From Flavobacterium chungbukense (GTDB lineage: Bacteria > Bacteroidota > Bacteroidia > Flavobacteriales > Flavobacteriaceae): DNA of 64,000 nucleotides. A model generated the notes under the pieces. It made no database searches. It was not told the DNA's origin and worked only from the letters and a program-made list of their open reading frames with translations. This document shows, piece by piece, positions 62,269-64,000 of this stretch. Within the stretch, counting starts at the first letter, position 1. Every line of letters starts with the position of its first letter. Where the stretch lies: assembly GCF_020805785.1 (NCBI RefSeq), contig NZ_JAJGZV010000002.1, positions 744,001 to 808,000 on the forward strand, in the 5' to 3' direction. The position numbers and the translations under genes were made by a program.

Positions 62269-64000
62269 TAATTTGCTACTTTTAAAGTTAAGTCACTATC
62301 GTAATACAAGATGTAAACACCTTTATTAGCGTGTCCGCCATCTTCTTTTCTATAATATTGAAATTTGTTATCTACTTGCTGTGTGGTCATCATGTCTGCC
62401 GTTTCTTGAAACGTTTTCCCTTGCACCAAACGCATCATGGTATCAAACGTTACGTCAAATCCTCTCGTTGCGTACGTTGTCGGATTTGCTTTGTTTTTCA
62501 AACGGTATTGTTTTTCAAAAATTAAAACCGATTGTTCGTCGCTTTCACGTGTTACAGAAGGATACATCAATTTCAATTTTACCAAATTATCAAAACTAAT
62601 TTCGTCTGTATCTAATGTGCTGTTTGGTTCTAAAATCACCAACTGCACTTGACACGTTTTTTGAGAATCTATCATTGCTTTTATCGTCGCTTTAATCATG
62701 GCTGTGTTTCCAGTTTCCATGACCACATAATTCATGCGATTTGGTATCAGTAAGCTTTTTAAATTAGCCACATCCAAACCACCTGTTTCTGTTAAAGAAG
62801 CAAATGTTACCCCTCTCTGATTTTGTTTAATATAGTTGATAACCGATTCTTTTTTCTTATCTACAACGGCAACAATATTTCCGTTTTTAGAACGCATATA
62901 GTCAAACATTGTATTTCTGATTACATCATTTGCCGGTATTGATTGATATAAATTCTCTATCGGATTGGCAATATCTTTGGATAAAGGCGAGATAACAGGA
63001 ACATTATACATTCTTAGCGTGTTGGCAGTTGCTTCAGCATTATTTTGATAGAATGGTCCAACTATAGCATCTGCATCCTGAAGTTTAGAAATCAAACCAG
63101 ATACATTAGAGGTCGTTTTAGTTTCTTGAGAATCATAAATTGCAACATCAATTGGCAATTTTAATGTTTTAGCAGAATCGATTGCCATCATGGCACCAGC
63201 ATAAAAATCTAAAGTCATGTTTAAGAACTTGTCATTTTTTATTCTGTTGCCTGTTCCAGTGGTATCACTTTGAATTTTAGACATATTGAATGGCAGCAAT
63301 AAAACTACTTTTTTACGCTCATTTGCTCCTCTTTTTTTACTTAACTCTACAATTTCAGCATTACTATTATCGGTTGATTTTACTTTATCAACAATCTTAA
63401 TTCCTCCTGCAGTCGTTTCAACAGATTTACTAACAGAAGAATCTGCTGGTTTTTCAGTTGGCACTTGAGCAGCAATAATTGGAGCTGGAGCCACATATCC
63501 AGTAGGAACTTTCAAAACCATTCCCTCTTTGACACCTTCAGAAAGTGACGGATTTAAAGCCACTAATTCATCTTGTGACAAATGAAAAACTCTTCCTAAA
63601 CTATAAAAGGTTTCTTTTGGTTTTACTTGATAATCCATATAAGAAACTGCTTTTTTAGAAGTTTCAGCCGGTTTTTTACTTTCTGCAGCTTTAGCCACTT
63701 CTGATGGAATATTTTCAGTTTTTGGTGCAGTTCCTTTAATAGTCAATCTATAACCAACTGGAAGATTAGCTACAATATCAGGATTACGTTTTTCTAATTC
63801 CGCAACACTCATATCATATTGTTTTGCAATACCGAATTTTGTTTCTTTTGGCTGTACATCATGATACACATATTTCTCAGCGCCTTTTTCTTTTACAGGT
63901 TTCGAGCTGGCTTTAGGTGCAGATCCTTTAGCTGGAATGACTAATTTCTGTCCGATTTGAACACCTGTCTTTTCCAAAAACGGATTTGCTGCTTTTAAAG
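62268..64000 (-). CDS. LysM-domain protein with periplasmic-binding-like domain, 5' end beyond the window
   Basis: The frame is open to the right edge, and the residues before the nominal start (KAANPF) continue a LysM repeat, so the TTG at 63977 is an internal Leu codon, not the start. About 577 residues are visible. Three LysM repeats (KLVIPAKG, HDVQPKETKFGIAKQYDMS..., YQVKPKETFYSLGRVFHLS) precede a low-complexity stretch. The rest (about 230-569) is a Leu/Ile/Val-binding-protein-like fold (KVVLLLPFNMSKIQ, DADAIVGPFYQNNAEATA). The combination resembles Bacteroidota proteins that bind peptidoglycan and are sometimes called amino-acid ABC substrate-binding. No ABC transporter is next to it. 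Confidence 0.85.
   Translation of the reverse strand, partial: LKAANPFLEKTGVQIGQKLVIPAKGSAPKASSKPVKEKGAEKYVYHDVQPKETKFGIAKQYDMSVAELEKRNPDIVANLPVGYRLTIKGTAPKTENIPSEVAKAAESKKPAETSKKAVSYMDYQVKPKETFYSLGRVFHLSQDELVALNPSLSEGVKEGMVLKVPTGYVAPAPIIAAQVPTEKPADSSVSKSVETTAGGIKIVDKVKSTDNSNAEIVELSKKRGANERKKVVLLLPFNMSKIQSDTTGTGNRIKNDKFLNMTLDFYAGAMMAIDSAKTLKLPIDVAIYDSQETKTTSNVSGLISKLQDADAIVGPFYQNNAEATANTLRMYNVPVISPLSKDIANPIENLYQSIPANDVIRNTMFDYMRSKNGNIVAVVDKKKESVINYIKQNQRGVTFASLTETGGLDVANLKSLLIPNRMNYVVMETGNTAMIKATIKAMIDSQKTCQVQLVILEPNSTLDTDEISFDNLVKLKLMYPSVTRESDEQSVLIFEKQYRLKNKANPTTYATRGFDVTFDTMMRLVQGKTFQETADMMTTQQVDNKFQYYRKEDGGHANKGVYILYYDSDLTLKVAN

Noticed and set aside
63975..63977. Start of the LysM protein at 63977
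   Set aside because: The codon is TTG in the middle of a LysM repeat and the frame stays open to the edge; the true start lies outside the window.

Overview
The window is AT-rich DNA from a member of the Bacteroidota, most likely a Flavobacterium. The evidence is the Bacteroidota-type promoter element TAnnTTTG in front of many genes, a SusC/SusD pair, two proteins with type IX secretion (T9SS) sorting domains, many short lipoproteins, and dispersed palindromic intergenic repeats of the kind I associate with flavobacteria. I see no rRNA, tRNA, CRISPR array, prophage or complete insertion sequence. Most of the window is chromosomal housekeeping, with three loci of special interest.

1-5,533 is a nitric-oxide response locus: a partial heme-copper-oxidase-like membrane protein, the di-iron repair protein Ric/ScdA, a quinol-dependent NO reductase, azurin and an NsrR-like Rrf2 regulator. 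A near-identical 18-bp palindrome lies upstream of norB and of the regulator, so the set reads as one NO-sensing regulon. 5,672-37,700 is mixed: a NYN/LOTUS protein, an FMN glutamate-synthase-like protein, paired lipoproteins, GH88, an ABC exporter, RdgB, a DEAD-box helicase, PepD, an ECF sigma factor with a membrane partner, PlsC, a CoA-type NUDIX hydrolase, T9SS cargo, MnmA, a secreted dikinase-like protein, a fasciclin lipoprotein, YidC and PyrG.

37,895-44,982 is a compact leftward operon: a DUF6734-type glycosyltransferase-like protein with a possible PqqD-like C-terminus, a double-glycine-leader protein fused to a lipase domain, a lipoprotein, a C39-peptidase ABC exporter and an HlyD adaptor. 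The leader-lipase frame runs from 43,320 to 41,995 but has an in-frame TGA at codon 47. It therefore looks like two fragments unless the frame is read across the stop. This is the best candidate for an undescribed system: a leader-guided, possibly modified and exported enzyme, possibly with a cognate immunity lipoprotein.

45,728-61,523 is an amino-sugar utilisation locus: NagB fused to a LmbE deacetylase, a FucP-like permease, an NDP-sugar pyrophosphorylase, a GHMP sugar kinase, a LacI regulator, a CBM9-like protein, SusC/SusD, a DUF3472 lipoprotein and a GH109 (alpha-N-acetylgalactosaminidase family) enzyme. Paired LacI-type operators (consensus near TGTGCTCGAGCACA) lie upstream of both the kinase operon and susC. 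In both cases they sit at the same distance upstream of near-identical promoters, which suggests one regulator acting from an upstream position. The window ends with OsmC and the 3' part of a LysM/periplasmic-binding protein that runs off the right edge.
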